This document shows positions 1-11,887 of a DNA stretch of 64,000 nucleotides, piece after piece (position 1 is the stretch's first letter; every line of letters begins with the position of its first letter). A model generated the notes under the pieces. It was not told the DNA's origin, did no database searches, and worked only from the letters and a program-made list of their open reading frames with translations. Location: contig CAJNOI010000010.1 in NCBI GenBank assembly GCA_905250115.1, positions 863,610 through 927,609 of the forward strand, read 5' to 3'. The translations under genes were made by a program, and so were the position numbers. This stretch comes from Adineta steineri (Eukaryota; Rotifera; Eurotatoria; Adinetida; Adinetidae).

Positions 1-34
1 AGAGAGAGAAACAGAAACACAAGAAAATGACATA

Positions 35-2791
35 TTATGATCGATGTTTCAATTCATCTAATGCAGTCATATCAATTTCTAAACGAGAAAGAAACAAATA
101 AAAATCGATCAATCAAATAAAATTTCTTCTTACTTCGTTTTGATGCTAATTGATCAGGATCACCAAATAGAAGTGGATATGAACCACCAATATTGAATGT
201 TGATGTAAATTTTAATGATTGTCTCAATAATGAATCAAGTTCATTACGTAATTCCATTTCTTTCTTTTGAATATCTTTTGAATTTGCTGTTCTAGCTTTT
301 TCAACATCACTATAATTTATTCAAATATATTATAATAAAATATGACGAAATTGATTTCTTCTTACCGAATATTATCGTCCAATTCAATATCTAATTCTTT
401 TGCTGCTTTATGATACCAATTATTTTCATTTGCTACTTTAGCAACTTGATGATGAAGTTTAGATATTTCAGATGCAAGACGAACACGTCGTTTTAAATTT
501 GATAAATATGTTACGTCAACAGGAAATGTTTGAAGATCTTCATCTAAAGATGATAGAAAAATAAGAAATAATTAAATTTTGATTTTTTGTTTTATCACCA
601 ACCTCGATTGAGTGTTTTAATTATTTTTCGATAGAGAAATAATTCTTCTGGACAAATAAACATTACACTCAAACCTTGACGTTCAGCACGAGCTGTTCGA
701 CCACTACGATGAATATAAAGCTAAAAAAATAAATAATTATTAAAAAATTTTCTTCAGATTTTTCTATACTTCAGTTGTTCGTGGTACTTGATAATGAATA
801 ATATGATTAATATTTGGAATATCCAAACCACGTGCTGCAACATCTGTTGCAACTAGTACACCATTCGTTGAATCTATTAATTTCAAAACAAAAAAATACT
901 TTATTATGACTAATCTTTTAAGAATTATTTACTAGAAAATCTTTCTAGATTAGTTAAACGTTGTTTTTGTTCCATTTGTGCATGTAATGGTAATGGATTT
1001 CTTTTTAACAATGTTAAAATTGATTGCAAACGTTTTATACAATCAATACTATTTGTAAATATTAATGTTCGACCGGGATATAATATTAGAAAATAATATA
1101 GATATAAATCCTAAGAAAAACAAGAAAAAACAAATTTTTCTTTTTCGTTTAATTTGATAAAACAAACTTTATCTTCTAATGAACAATTAACACAAGCTTC
1201 AGTTAATGTTTCAGCTGTACCGAATTTTTTTGTTAAATCAATTATCTTAGGTTTAGCATTCATTCCGACAGCGGAAATTAATGTAGCTAAAACAAGTATA
1301 GATAAATTTCAATGATAGATTGAATTATATTGTAAACAAACCAAGTTTATCTTGATTATCTTCTTTTTTCTTCTTTTTTTGTTTTTTATTTTCATTATTG
1401 TTTGTTGTTGGTTGTAACATAAGTGTAGCAGAGAAAACAAATTTTTGACGTATTTGATTATTATCACTAATTGAATAGAAAAGATTAGAAAAATTGATAA
1501 GACAGAAATCGAAATTTTACTTATTGATTAATTTAAGAATTTTTTCTAATTCTTCAAAATGTCCTTTTTCAATCATTCGATCAGTTTCATCAACAGCTAA
1601 AAATCGAAGATTAGACATATCAACAATATGTTGATTATTCTAAAAGTTTAAATAAGAATATTTCATTTTCTTTGACAATTATTTTACTTCTTCTAATAAT
1701 TCAAAAAATCGACCAGGTGTAGCAACAACTATATCAGGTTTTTGAGATAATTGACGTTCTTGTTTTTGTGTAGACATACCACCAACAACAACAGCAGTCT
1801 AGATTTAATATAAATATAAATATAAATAAACGTTTGATTTATTTTTTACTTTAAATTTGGTATAACGACATGCAATTTGAATATGAGATTTGATTTGAAC
1901 AGCTAATTCACGAGTTGGTGTAAGAATTAAAGTTGTAAATTGCCCATAAGATATCTATAGAATATATTCTTTTGATTTATTTATAATAAACAAATGAATT
2001 TACTTCATTTTTTTCCAATAATGTAATCATATGAGTAAGAATTGGAATTGCAAAAGCTAATGTTTTTCCACTTCCCTAATTTTTGAGAAAAAACAGTTGT
2101 TTTTTTCTTATAGATGAAAAGAAAAGGAAATTACAGTTTCAGCAGCACCAATAATATCTAGATTATCATGTATAGCAGCTGGTAAAGTAAGACGTTGTAT
2201 TGGAGTTGGTTCGTAAAACTTCTGTTCAACTAATGAACGGATGATGTTTTCCGACACATGAAGATCAGCCCAATTTTTTTTAGCACTTTCTATATTTAAT
2301 ATTGTTTATAAAATCATTTGATAAAATTTTTCTCTTACCAGTTACATCGGTATCCGGTGTAATTTCAATATTTTCTTCATTATTTTTATTGCTTATTTGA
2401 AGATTTGATGTAGCATTGGTTTCAGTTGAACGTTTCTTCTTCTTGTTCGATTTTTTTTTCTTTGATTTTTTACTTTCTAAACAAGATTTTTAATATTAAA
2501 TAAAATTTAGATTATGTTTCACTTTTAATAGGCGTTTTAATTTCTTGTTGTTCTGTTTCAATCTCATCAATTTTTCGTTTTTTTTTTCTTATTTTGTTTC
2601 TTATCGTTTAATTGTGTTTCATCGTTATCCTTTGAAAGAGAAAATTATAGAAATATGTTATTTTGCAAGAAATTTGAGTAGAATACTTCATCATTTGTTC
2701 CAGATATTTCACGCCAACAAATGAAACCCATACCGCGCATCTTTTCATAATTAGGTGCCGTGTCGAAAGCATCATCATCGAAGTCAGACAT
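35..2791 (-). CDS. DDX24: DEAD-box ATP-dependent RNA helicase, DDX24/MAK5 type
   Basis: This is probably a nucleolar RNA helicase acting in 60S ribosome biogenesis, from what is known of DDX24/Mak5. About a dozen exons are separated by short introns. The ATG at 2789-2791 opens an acidic start ([13 protein letters not shown]), followed by a Lys-rich linker. A Q-motif segment reads [14 protein letters not shown], and the Walker A motif is GAAETGSGKT, where the AAETGSGKT form is typical of the DDX24 branch. Motif Ia is TPTRELAVQ, motif II is DETD (near 1590) and motif III is SAT. The C-terminal RecA domain has [14 protein letters not shown] and HRSGRTAR. The family-specific C-terminal stretch [18 protein letters not shown] fits DDX24 and separates it from other DEAD proteins. 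The last exon is joined by an intron at about 79-137 and ends LDELKHRS with a stop at 35-37. The only oddity is DETD in place of DEAD. The sequence directly before the ATG is CTCCAG, so a 5' leader exon or trans-spliced leader may join there. Confidence 0.93.
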
Positions 2792-3689
2792 CTGGAGAAT
2801 TAAATAAAAGAAAAATCAATTAAAAAAACAATGGTATTCATTGTTTTATGTAAAGAGAGTTGTTTTAGTTTATTCGAGAGGAAGAAGAAATTAGCACAAA
2901 AAAATAGCTAATGTGAGTATTTAAATGATGAGATGAATTATTGATGTTAATCTAAAAAATAAAAGAGAAAAACAAATCATTATCCACATAAAATAGATCC
3001 ATGTAATTCGAAAAATATCATAGAGGAATTATTAAGGCTCTAAAAATTCGTTTCTGATATTTCTTTTAATAAATTCTATATGTATCCAAGAACATACATT
3101 TCGAAGATACCATTAATGTAATTATTGTAACATACTTTATTCTGTATTTCTTGATATCGACGTCTCAATCATTTCAGTTAGACTTCATCAACGTTCATAT
3201 TAATATAATATGAACTAGTCTGATTAAATTTTATCATCTTTTTTTTGACAAATACAACATTGATATTTCATATATATGTAAGAAGATTTTCGGTGCTCAT
3301 CATTGTTTAATTGATTATCATATTAAAAACGATGTGATCGTGTATGAATGTCTATAGATAATAAAAACGAAAGAATACTGTATATATGTGCTCTATGTTT
3401 AGTGTTGATAAAGAATTTTTTTGTTTTACACATAATAACAAATTGTGGAATTTAAAGTAATAAATAAATGAACGAATAAGACCGAGAAGAAAAAAATGTA
3501 ACGAAGAGCACATATTTTCGAAAATGAGATTTCGAACATAAAAAGAAAAAAAAGAGAAACAGATCAAGAAGATAATATAGACAACCTGTTACATACACAC
3601 AGACAAATAGAAAATATATTTATTAGTCAAGAGCGTACGAATAAAACCGGGGAAAAAATTCAGGTTTGTATGTTATTATTTCATTGTTT
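2792..3689. other. Intergenic region between DDX24 and MON2
   Basis: This stretch of roughly 900 bp is AT-rich. It contains the 5' flank of the helicase gene and the 3' flank of MON2, which is transcribed on the same strand. A short open frame near 3352-3567 (-) is hydrophobic low-complexity sequence without family resemblance. No RNA gene or repeat was recognised. Confidence 0.6.
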
Positions 3690-6600
3690 TTATCGAACTG
3701 ATGGTGGTGGTGTTAAGAGTGAAAAATATTGATGAAGTGTATCTTTAATTGCATTACAAATTTGTTGAGATGGTGATGTTGTACATTCAACTAAACATGG
3801 ATATAATGCAATTAATTGATGCCATATATTAATATCAACTATAATATATAGAAAATGAATTAATATTTCAATATTAAAATATCGGAATTTCTACCTGAAT
3901 CTTTTGGTGCTCGTTTTAATGCACCAATTAATGTCCCCAATGCTTTAAGTACTGAAATCATTTCAGCTGTACGTGGTCTAAAAGAAATGATTGATAATTA
4001 ATATGTAATTATTAATATAAAAAGCAGTACAGTTTGTTCTCATCGAGTATATTACAACTAAGCACCCCACAGGAGCAATGTAAAATCACAACTGATCTAT
4101 TATCATGCATTAGTTTTCATCAAACATTTATTTTTAATATACTAAGCTCTAGAAATGATTAGATCAAATGAATAGTTCACTTGTATAGTTTATTAGTACA
4201 ATCAAAGAAATCTGTCTATACAAGATTTCATATATATGTGTAAACATGCATGTATAGTGCTACAAAAGTCATATCGAGCTGGTAATTTTTTTCAAAAGCT
4301 TTTTATACATATCCGCAAGGGAGTAAAACAAACTTACGAAAAAGGAGTTAAGCTGTTGTGATTGTAATTGACTGCTCCAGCAACTGGTTCAAGATTATCA
4401 GTACTGCAAAAAAGTCAACAACAAGCCTGACTCAATTATTCGTATGTTTACTCTTTTAACTTATCCAAGAAATATAATCTTCTATTTTTTGGTTTTAAAT
4501 TAAAGAAAAAAATTCGAAAGAAATTTCTACATACCGTGGTAATGGACATTTGCCATGTAAACGTTCATCATGAGCATATTTTTGTAGAATTTCTTTACAA
4601 CGATTTAACATTGAACTAAGTGCTAGACGAGTTATAACAACATTCTCATTTGTTGATGATGGTTCATTTATAAATGAATATTTGAGTAATGTTTCGAAAC
4701 ATATTTTAGAAAATTCTTCACGTAAACGACGTGCAGAATCGATATCTAAAAAAATACAAAAAACAATAATAATAAAAGGAATATTTTTAAAATTCATACC
4801 AATAAAATTATCTGTTGCACATGAATAAATTGAACCCCGATTGAGTATATTCAATATTTTAGTTATAAATGGCTCCGGAAGGACATTAGCATATGGTAAA
4901 ATATCATCTCGAATTAATTCAATTGCCTAATAGAATAATAAAATAATAAGATTGATAGGTTTTTCTTTCACTTTAGACATACTTGACAATCGATAGCTTC
5001 ATCTCGTTGAAGTTCTTCAATTGCAATATCTGTTGGCGGCACGCTAAAATATCAAAATAGAATATAATTCATTTAAAAGAAATGAAACTATACCTTTTTG
5101 AGAAAAGAAAATCATCGAATGTTTTTGCTAATTCTGTCCACATACTTTCAAATGCATTTCCTAAAAATCAATCATACATAAATAGAGAAATATTTAAAAA
5201 AAAATTCTTACTATGTTTTCTTGCTACAATAAGGCCAACTTTTAATACACGAAAGAAACATTCAATTGCTAATTTCCAAGTTGATGAATTTGGACAATTA
5301 TATTTCATAGATAATGGAATTTGTAATGTCTATAAATAAAAAACAATAATAAATATCTGTTTCATACAAAGTCAAGCAAAAAAAACTTACTTGAATAATA
5401 GTTTGTAATGTTCCATTTTCAATAACTGCTGGATTATCAGTAACATCTTCATAAAGGCTAATAGTCATTCGAAGAATTTTTTCACCAAATGGTACAAAAT
5501 TAACATTGGAATCATTTCCTTTGCCATTTTGTTGTTGTTTATTTGTTGTAATTTTTTTAATTTGTTCTGTACAATCAAATATTGGAGGATTAATAGCATA
5601 AAGAACAAGAACAAGTAAACGTTTAAAAACAATTGGTAAAAGTGCTGATGGATTTGCTGATTTGGTTAATTCTAATTTTAAATTTTTACAAACAAATTCC
5701 ATTGCTTTATATGCTGATTCTTGTAATAATGTTAAATTAACATCAGTTGGAATTAAAAATAACGCCATATCAGAATGTATTGGTACAGCAAGAACACGTT
5801 CAATTATTGTTGAAAATTGATCAAAATGTTTATCATTAAGAATAAAATCACTTGACCATATATGACTTATTAAATTTGGAAATATATCAATATAGAATGT
5901 AAGAAAATTTTGTGATGGTATATTAGAATCATAACGATCAATAATTATAATACGTTCAGGTGGACAACGACTACAACCATTGCCAATATTTAACCAAACT
6001 TGCCAGGCTTGTTGCCAAAGTTGTTGATCACGTGGTGTTAAAATTTTCTTTGTTGATGGAGATGATGAAGGAGTTGTTGGAACATTTACAAGATCATTAA
6101 AACTTTTCAATGCTGCAAGAGCTATTTCAGGATTTTTTGCTAAGGCAGATTTTTCAATATTAGTTAATAGAACATTCCAAACTCTCGGAAAATCGTCTAG
6201 TTTAGCTAAGAAATCTTTTTTTACTTGAACTGTTCTTGTAACACCGGCTAATATCATCACATATGTTTCAGCCCATTGTTTTTCCGGTGTATCTCTTGAA
6301 TGATGCATTAAAATGTCTTGTCCACCTGATGATTTTGATAATTGTTGTTGTTGTAATTGTTCTCTTTCTTTTGATGCCGTATAAAAAAATTGTTCCACTT
6401 GTTCAAATAATGGAAATAAAACTTGCCATATTAAAATACTCCATGCACCTGTACTTAATAATTGTCCATGTGATGTTATCATAGTAAATAATGTTGATGA
6501 TGCTGATTTTCTTATTGCTGGACGTTGATCAATAGTTAATTCACTTAATTTTCGATATAAAATCATCCATAATTCTTCAATTGCTGTTAAATTATCATAA

Positions 6601-9600
6601 ATTTCATTTGGATCCAAATAATCATTGACATTTTTTAATTGATGTTCTTGTTCTTTCATACGAAATAAATAATCAGTCATATTCCATAAAAGACCAATAG
6701 CTGATAAAGCTATATTTAAATCTTGTTCTTGAAAACCAAATTTTGCTACAACTTTTATCAATATACCTAAATAACATATTGGAATAGTTGATAAAAAATC
6801 TGTTACAACTAATTGTAAACATTGTTGTGCTTGACGTATTAAAGAATCATTATGTTCACGAGTTATTGAACCAATTATATTTAAACTAAAACAAAAGCAA
6901 ATTAGATAGTTTAATTTTTATAGCGTTTTTTTTACATAATTGGCCATCCAGTTTGTAAAGTAGGTCCATTATTTGTTAATATTGATAAAGTTGCTTCAAG
7001 TTGTTTTTGACGTACATCAAAATGTTGAATTAATGATAATTCATGTAATGATATAATAATCATGTGTAATAAACGTTCATTATCAAATAAATTTTGTTCA
7101 TATTTATATTCAAGTGCATTACGTACAAGTAATGTTATTGCTTCTGTGCCCCATTCACGCATACGTGGATTTGTATGTTGACAGACCTTTGAGAAAAAAG
7201 AGAAATGTCAATAATATTCATTAATACATAAGAATAATTTTATACGTCAAGTAAATGTGATGAAATAGGTTTCCACCAAACATCAATACGATTTAAATTT
7301 GCTCGACCAGTTTCAAGTATTTTTGCAATAGCAAATAATGAGGGTTCACGAACAATTATTGCCACTTCCATTGATTCAATACTTAAACGTATTAATGCAT
7401 CGATTAAATGATGTAATGCAACATCATCTAAGTAAACACTTGATTCAAATAAACGTGAAAGCATTGATGATAATATTGGTAAATCAGCCATAGCTGCTGT
7501 TGTTACTACAGCAGCTGAATTTGTCATTGGTGTTGCATCTGTATTAGCTAATGTTCCAACATGTTTAAGTGTACCACCAGTTGATGGTTTAAATCCAATT
7601 ATCCAAACGAGATGTTGAAGAGTTGTTAAGATTAAATGCCAAGATGTCCCAAGTATACTTCCGTAACAATGAGCAACTGACAAAAGTGTTCGCATACAAT
7701 GAATATTTTTTGATGTTAACTGAAATAAAAATTCTCTTTTTTTGTAATTTCTATGCAAAAAAAAACTTTAGTTATACATACCATAACAGCCGTTTGATTC
7801 ATTGCTGATGATGAATTTAAAAGTGGTAATGGTGTTCCAACAATAACTACTTGCTGTCTTTCATAATCACTTCCTGTTGATGAATCTACACTTGATCTAG
7901 TTGTTAATTTTTGTAATAAACTTTGTTGTTGCTGTTGTTGTTCATTATTTTGTTGTTTACCTAATAAATGAATATTATATTGTGGTGGTAATGCTGTTTT
8001 ACATAAACAAGTAACAAATGCATCACGTTGTACATTCATTCCAAGCATTCCACATAATGAAATATAGGTTTGAAAACCTCGTAAAAGTAATTCACATGAT
8101 GTATCATCATAACAAACATCATATAATAATGTAAATGTAACAAGTACACTTGACCATGTACAATTAACAACTTCAATACATTCATGTTTTTCATTTTCTG
8201 TTAAACTCTCTAATGGTCGAAGTTGTACTGATGTACGTAATTGTGTACCAGCTATACTATCACCACGCATACCGGTACCTTCAATAATAGATTGAACAGC
8301 GCGAACAAGTTCAAGCATACATGCATAAGCAACAACAATTCCATATGAATCTGGTATAAGTGGACAATCAAACTTCTCCCAATTTTCAACATAGACAGCT
8401 TTAGCTTGACCTTGAGTATAGGTAACATATTGTGGAACAAGTAAATTTCGATATGCAAAAAGTATTGTATTCGATGAACCACCAGTACCATTGGAAACAT
8501 TGGATGAATATGTACTAGTACTATCTAATTTTGATGTGGTACTGGCACCAGATGCTAAATCGAAAAAAAAGGAATAGAATTTATTTTAAAAAAACATAAT
8601 AATTTTTACATTTTTTATCTGAAATAGCCACATTAGTTGTATTTGTTTGCCCACTTGTTGTTGTAGAATTTGATGAAATAGCTGCACTATTAAAATATGA
8701 TTGAACGTATGAACTAAAACCGACAAAAAAAAACATTTCTTATTTTATATAAAAAATAATTCCTCAAACCTTATGGCATTTGTTAAATCACGTAAAATTT
8801 TACTTGAATGTGGTTGCATATCATAGGATAAACAGAATAATTTTATTAAATTTTGATGTATTATTATTTTATGTATACATTCAATAGCTAATGATCTTTG
8901 CCAAACAGGTTTATCAGGTTCAAGTAATTTAATTAATAAGGATAAAAATATTTCACATTCAGTTATTAATAATGTAAAATAGAATCGTATTAATATACAA
9001 ACAACACGTAAAAGACGAGCTATTAATGGAAAATATGCACTATCATATGTTGTATTAGAATTTTGTCCACTTGATGAATTTGAATGTTTTGAACCTGGAG
9101 AAAATAATTTTATAACTAATGGTGAAACTCGTTCTTTTAATAGATAACGAAATTCATTATGACAATGAAAGATCGATGCATAATGTGTTAGAATTGTTTC
9201 AATTAATTCAAGAATTAAAGTACGAGTTATTTCTGTTAAACCAATTAACCATATAGGTTGATCACCATTTATTAAATAACACAGATCTTGAAATAGAAGA
9301 TAAGCATCACGAGCATAAGGACGTAATGAATCTATGTTGCTTGATAGTTGTTGTTGTTGTTGTGGTTTTGAAAGATCCGAATCTTGAGTAACTTGATCTA
9401 ATTAAATGAAGAAAAAAAAATAATCAATGATCGATCACATAATTATTTTTAAAGATGGTTTATTATTCAAAAATAGTATGTATTCCTTACCACCGGCTGG
9501 TATATTTTGTGTATCTTCTTCGATAACACGATCATAAACAGCTGTAACAAGTTGTCGAACAGCAGCTGTAGACGTATTTACAATTGTTGGATCTTTACTG

Positions 9601-10299
9601 AAGCATAATCGAAAAGTTATAACAAATAACTATTTAAAAGAAAATAATAAATAGGTATTATTTATATTATTGTATTAATATTACTGTAGCAAGTGTACTA
9701 TGAACAACTACAGATGTTGTATTAACAAGTAATAGAACAGTTTGTAAAATTTTTAATTCTTCAGTTTGTAATTCACATAAAGCGCTGAGAACATTAACAA
9801 TGATTGCTGCAGATGCCTTAATTGAAATAATAATAAATAAATAAATCAAAAACAAAAAAGAATATTTTTTTTTCAACTAACTTGATTAACAATATGATGT
9901 TGAAGTAGTTTTTGTATTGATGTTAAACATAATTGAACAATTTTAACTTGTTTAGTATCACATCCCAACACAAATGGTTGAAGTAAATCCACACTTGCAT
10001 CACGCATCACTACAATAGTTATTATGGAATTTTCTATTATTTTAAAGTTTTAAAAATAATACCTATACTCAAATTATCTTTCATCGTACTATATTCTCGT
10101 AATTTCATATTACATGCTTCGGCTGCCTAAAATATATATTATTATTAATATTATTTAAACTAAATAATAAGACTAGTTCTACTTCTTTAATTGGTGGATA
10201 TTTTTTCTTCGTTTCAGTTGATAATTGACGAAGATCACTAGATAAGTTATTGATGAGTTTTTGAAGGATACTATGGCTATCACTTGATGTGTTAGCCAT
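3690..10299 (-). CDS. MON2: MON2 homologue, Golgi/endosome trafficking scaffold
   Basis: MON2 is a large alpha-solenoid (HEAT-like) protein related to the non-catalytic parts of the BIG/GBF Arf-GEFs. It acts at the trans-Golgi and endosomes with the flippase ATP9A/Neo1 and retromer-linked recycling. The start [20 protein letters not shown] followed by [12 protein letters not shown] parallels the vertebrate N-terminus (LLENMQSDL..KKKFPPVKEAAE). The DCB-like segment then shows [18 protein letters not shown] and [16 protein letters not shown]. Further exons carry the HUS-like and Mon2 C-terminal regions. The protein ends [14 protein letters not shown], with a stop at 3690-3692. Around 15 or more short introns leave a protein of roughly 1,700 residues, near the family's usual size. 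A polyglutamine run (about 7930) and Ser/Thr-rich inserts (7500-7560, 8500) are lineage-specific. The intron at about 3981-4336 is longer than most. The sequence TTTTAG lies 10 nt before the ATG. Confidence 0.93.
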
Positions 10300-11199
10300 G
10301 ATTAAAACTCTAAAATAAATATAAACTAAATAATTACATTTTTATAGATATTTAATAAACAAGTTCATAGAATTCTTAGTCAAAAGTCATTATCCATGTT
10401 TTGCGCTCTCAGCCACATCACTCGTTCCTTCCTATCCATGAGTCAACTAAATATAGATTGGTTGATAACTATCTAATACTTGCCAACAGATGGAGTAAGA
10501 TACAAATGAAAACCTATACATACATATTTAAAACTCCTTTAATAATAAAAGTCGAGTTTATTGTAATTAAAAAATTTCTTAATTCTACACACAGTTCCAG
10601 CAAATTATCTCAGAGCAATGGAAAAGATTCATTCGTTGACTCTAGGTTCTTTCTATTATTTTCCTACGGAAGTTAACAATTCGTTCTATAGCTAATATAT
10701 AGTACCCAGAGCGTCTTTTCAACGGAAGTCCTCGTGCTTTGCTACTGATTGATTAGCTATTTAATATCCATAGTTTCTTACGGTCTGAGGAGATAGATAG
10801 AATGAAGACTTATATATCACATTTCAATATTTTTAACATGCTCAGATTGAAGGTGACACCATGGAACTATATTACAAGCCTAACCAAGCAGATCTTTTAG
10901 TGTTCGATTAACTTCTAATAATTCCTCTCTTAAAACTGCTCCTTATATTATTTGAATGTTTATCTGAAAACAAAAATTATAAATTTTAATTATGGTATTT
11001 TTTATTCAAAAATATGTTTCATGTTGAGAAACAAAACAGAGAAAAAAAGAAATAATTTGAAAAAATAATCTATAATACTTTCACACAAAATAATTTGTAC
11101 ATAAACAAAATATCTTGCAATCACAGAGATTGCAATACACAAAAAGATTTTACTTTTACCTATCTGACGTCTTGCACAACAAAAACGAATTAATAATGT
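10300..11199. other. Intergenic region upstream of MON2
   Basis: About 900 bp separate the MON2 start from the stop codon of the small orphan gene. No conserved open frame, RNA gene or repeat was recognised. A 91-codon frame at 10401-10676 (+) lacks an ATG start and resembles nothing. Confidence 0.55.
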
Positions 11200-11697
11200 T
11201 TATAATGCTTTTAAACCTGATTCAATTTCTTTTAATGCTGAAAGAAGTACTTGTCGTTTGAGTGATGTTAATGATGATGTTTGTATATTATTATTACAAG
11301 GTGGTCCAAAATAGGGTCGAACAAATTGTACTTCATCATGCATAACAAAAATCGGTGTTGTAATAGTATTAGTAGTGGGTGTGGATGTGGGTAATAGGCT
11401 ATCTTTTTGTAATATAAATGATGATAATGGAATAGTTGTTCGGCCTCGATCTGTATTCATACTTTTATGATAATCAATGGATATTGTATTCTCATGATCT
11501 TGTTCCACTGGATTTAATTGAGTTTCTGTTATTGGTATATAAGCTCGATTAGAAAATTGAAAACGTACTTCTTTCGGTGATGATTGTGGTGGAACAAATA
11601 TCGTTGAAGTTTGTTCATTTAATAACGAAATATGTTTCGCTCGTTGTGAGAAGAATTTTGAATCTGAATGTTCCATTGTTACTGTTGATTCATTCAT
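11200..11697 (-). CDS. Uncharacterised Ser/Thr-rich small protein
   Basis: This is an intronless frame of 165 codons with a true ATG (MNESTVTMEHSDSKFF). I do not recognise a family. The composition is hydrophilic and Ser/Thr/Gln/Pro-rich, without signal peptide or membrane segment, so it is probably largely disordered. Two stretches look more constrained: SPKEVRFQFSNRAYIP near residues 40-55, and a C-terminal amphipathic helix LKRQVLLSALKEIESGLKAL. The composition differs from the surrounding AT-rich noncoding DNA, which argues for a real gene. It lies 190 bp downstream of the F-box gene stop on the same strand. It could be a lone gene or a 3'-terminal exon of a gene whose upstream exons I cannot see, although the ATG context is acceptable. 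Confidence 0.5.
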   Translation of the reverse strand: MNESTVTMEHSDSKFFSQRAKHISLLNEQTSTIFVPPQSSPKEVRFQFSNRAYIPITETQLNPVEQDHENTISIDYHKSMNTDRGRTTIPLSSFILQKDSLLPTSTPTTNTITTPIFVMHDEVQFVRPYFGPPCNNNIQTSSLTSLKRQVLLSALKEIESGLKAL

Positions 11698-11887
11698 CTA
11701 AAAGAATTTGAAAATTCTACTTCATAATGAGCACAAATAAATGAAGAGGATTCCTTTTCATTGTACACAATACATATATAGTAAGGAAAATAAACTGACT
11801 ATCACATAAATATATATGTATAACATATTAAACAATAACAAATCTGTCAAAATAAAATTTCTGACAAAAAAAGAAAACTAGAATTTT

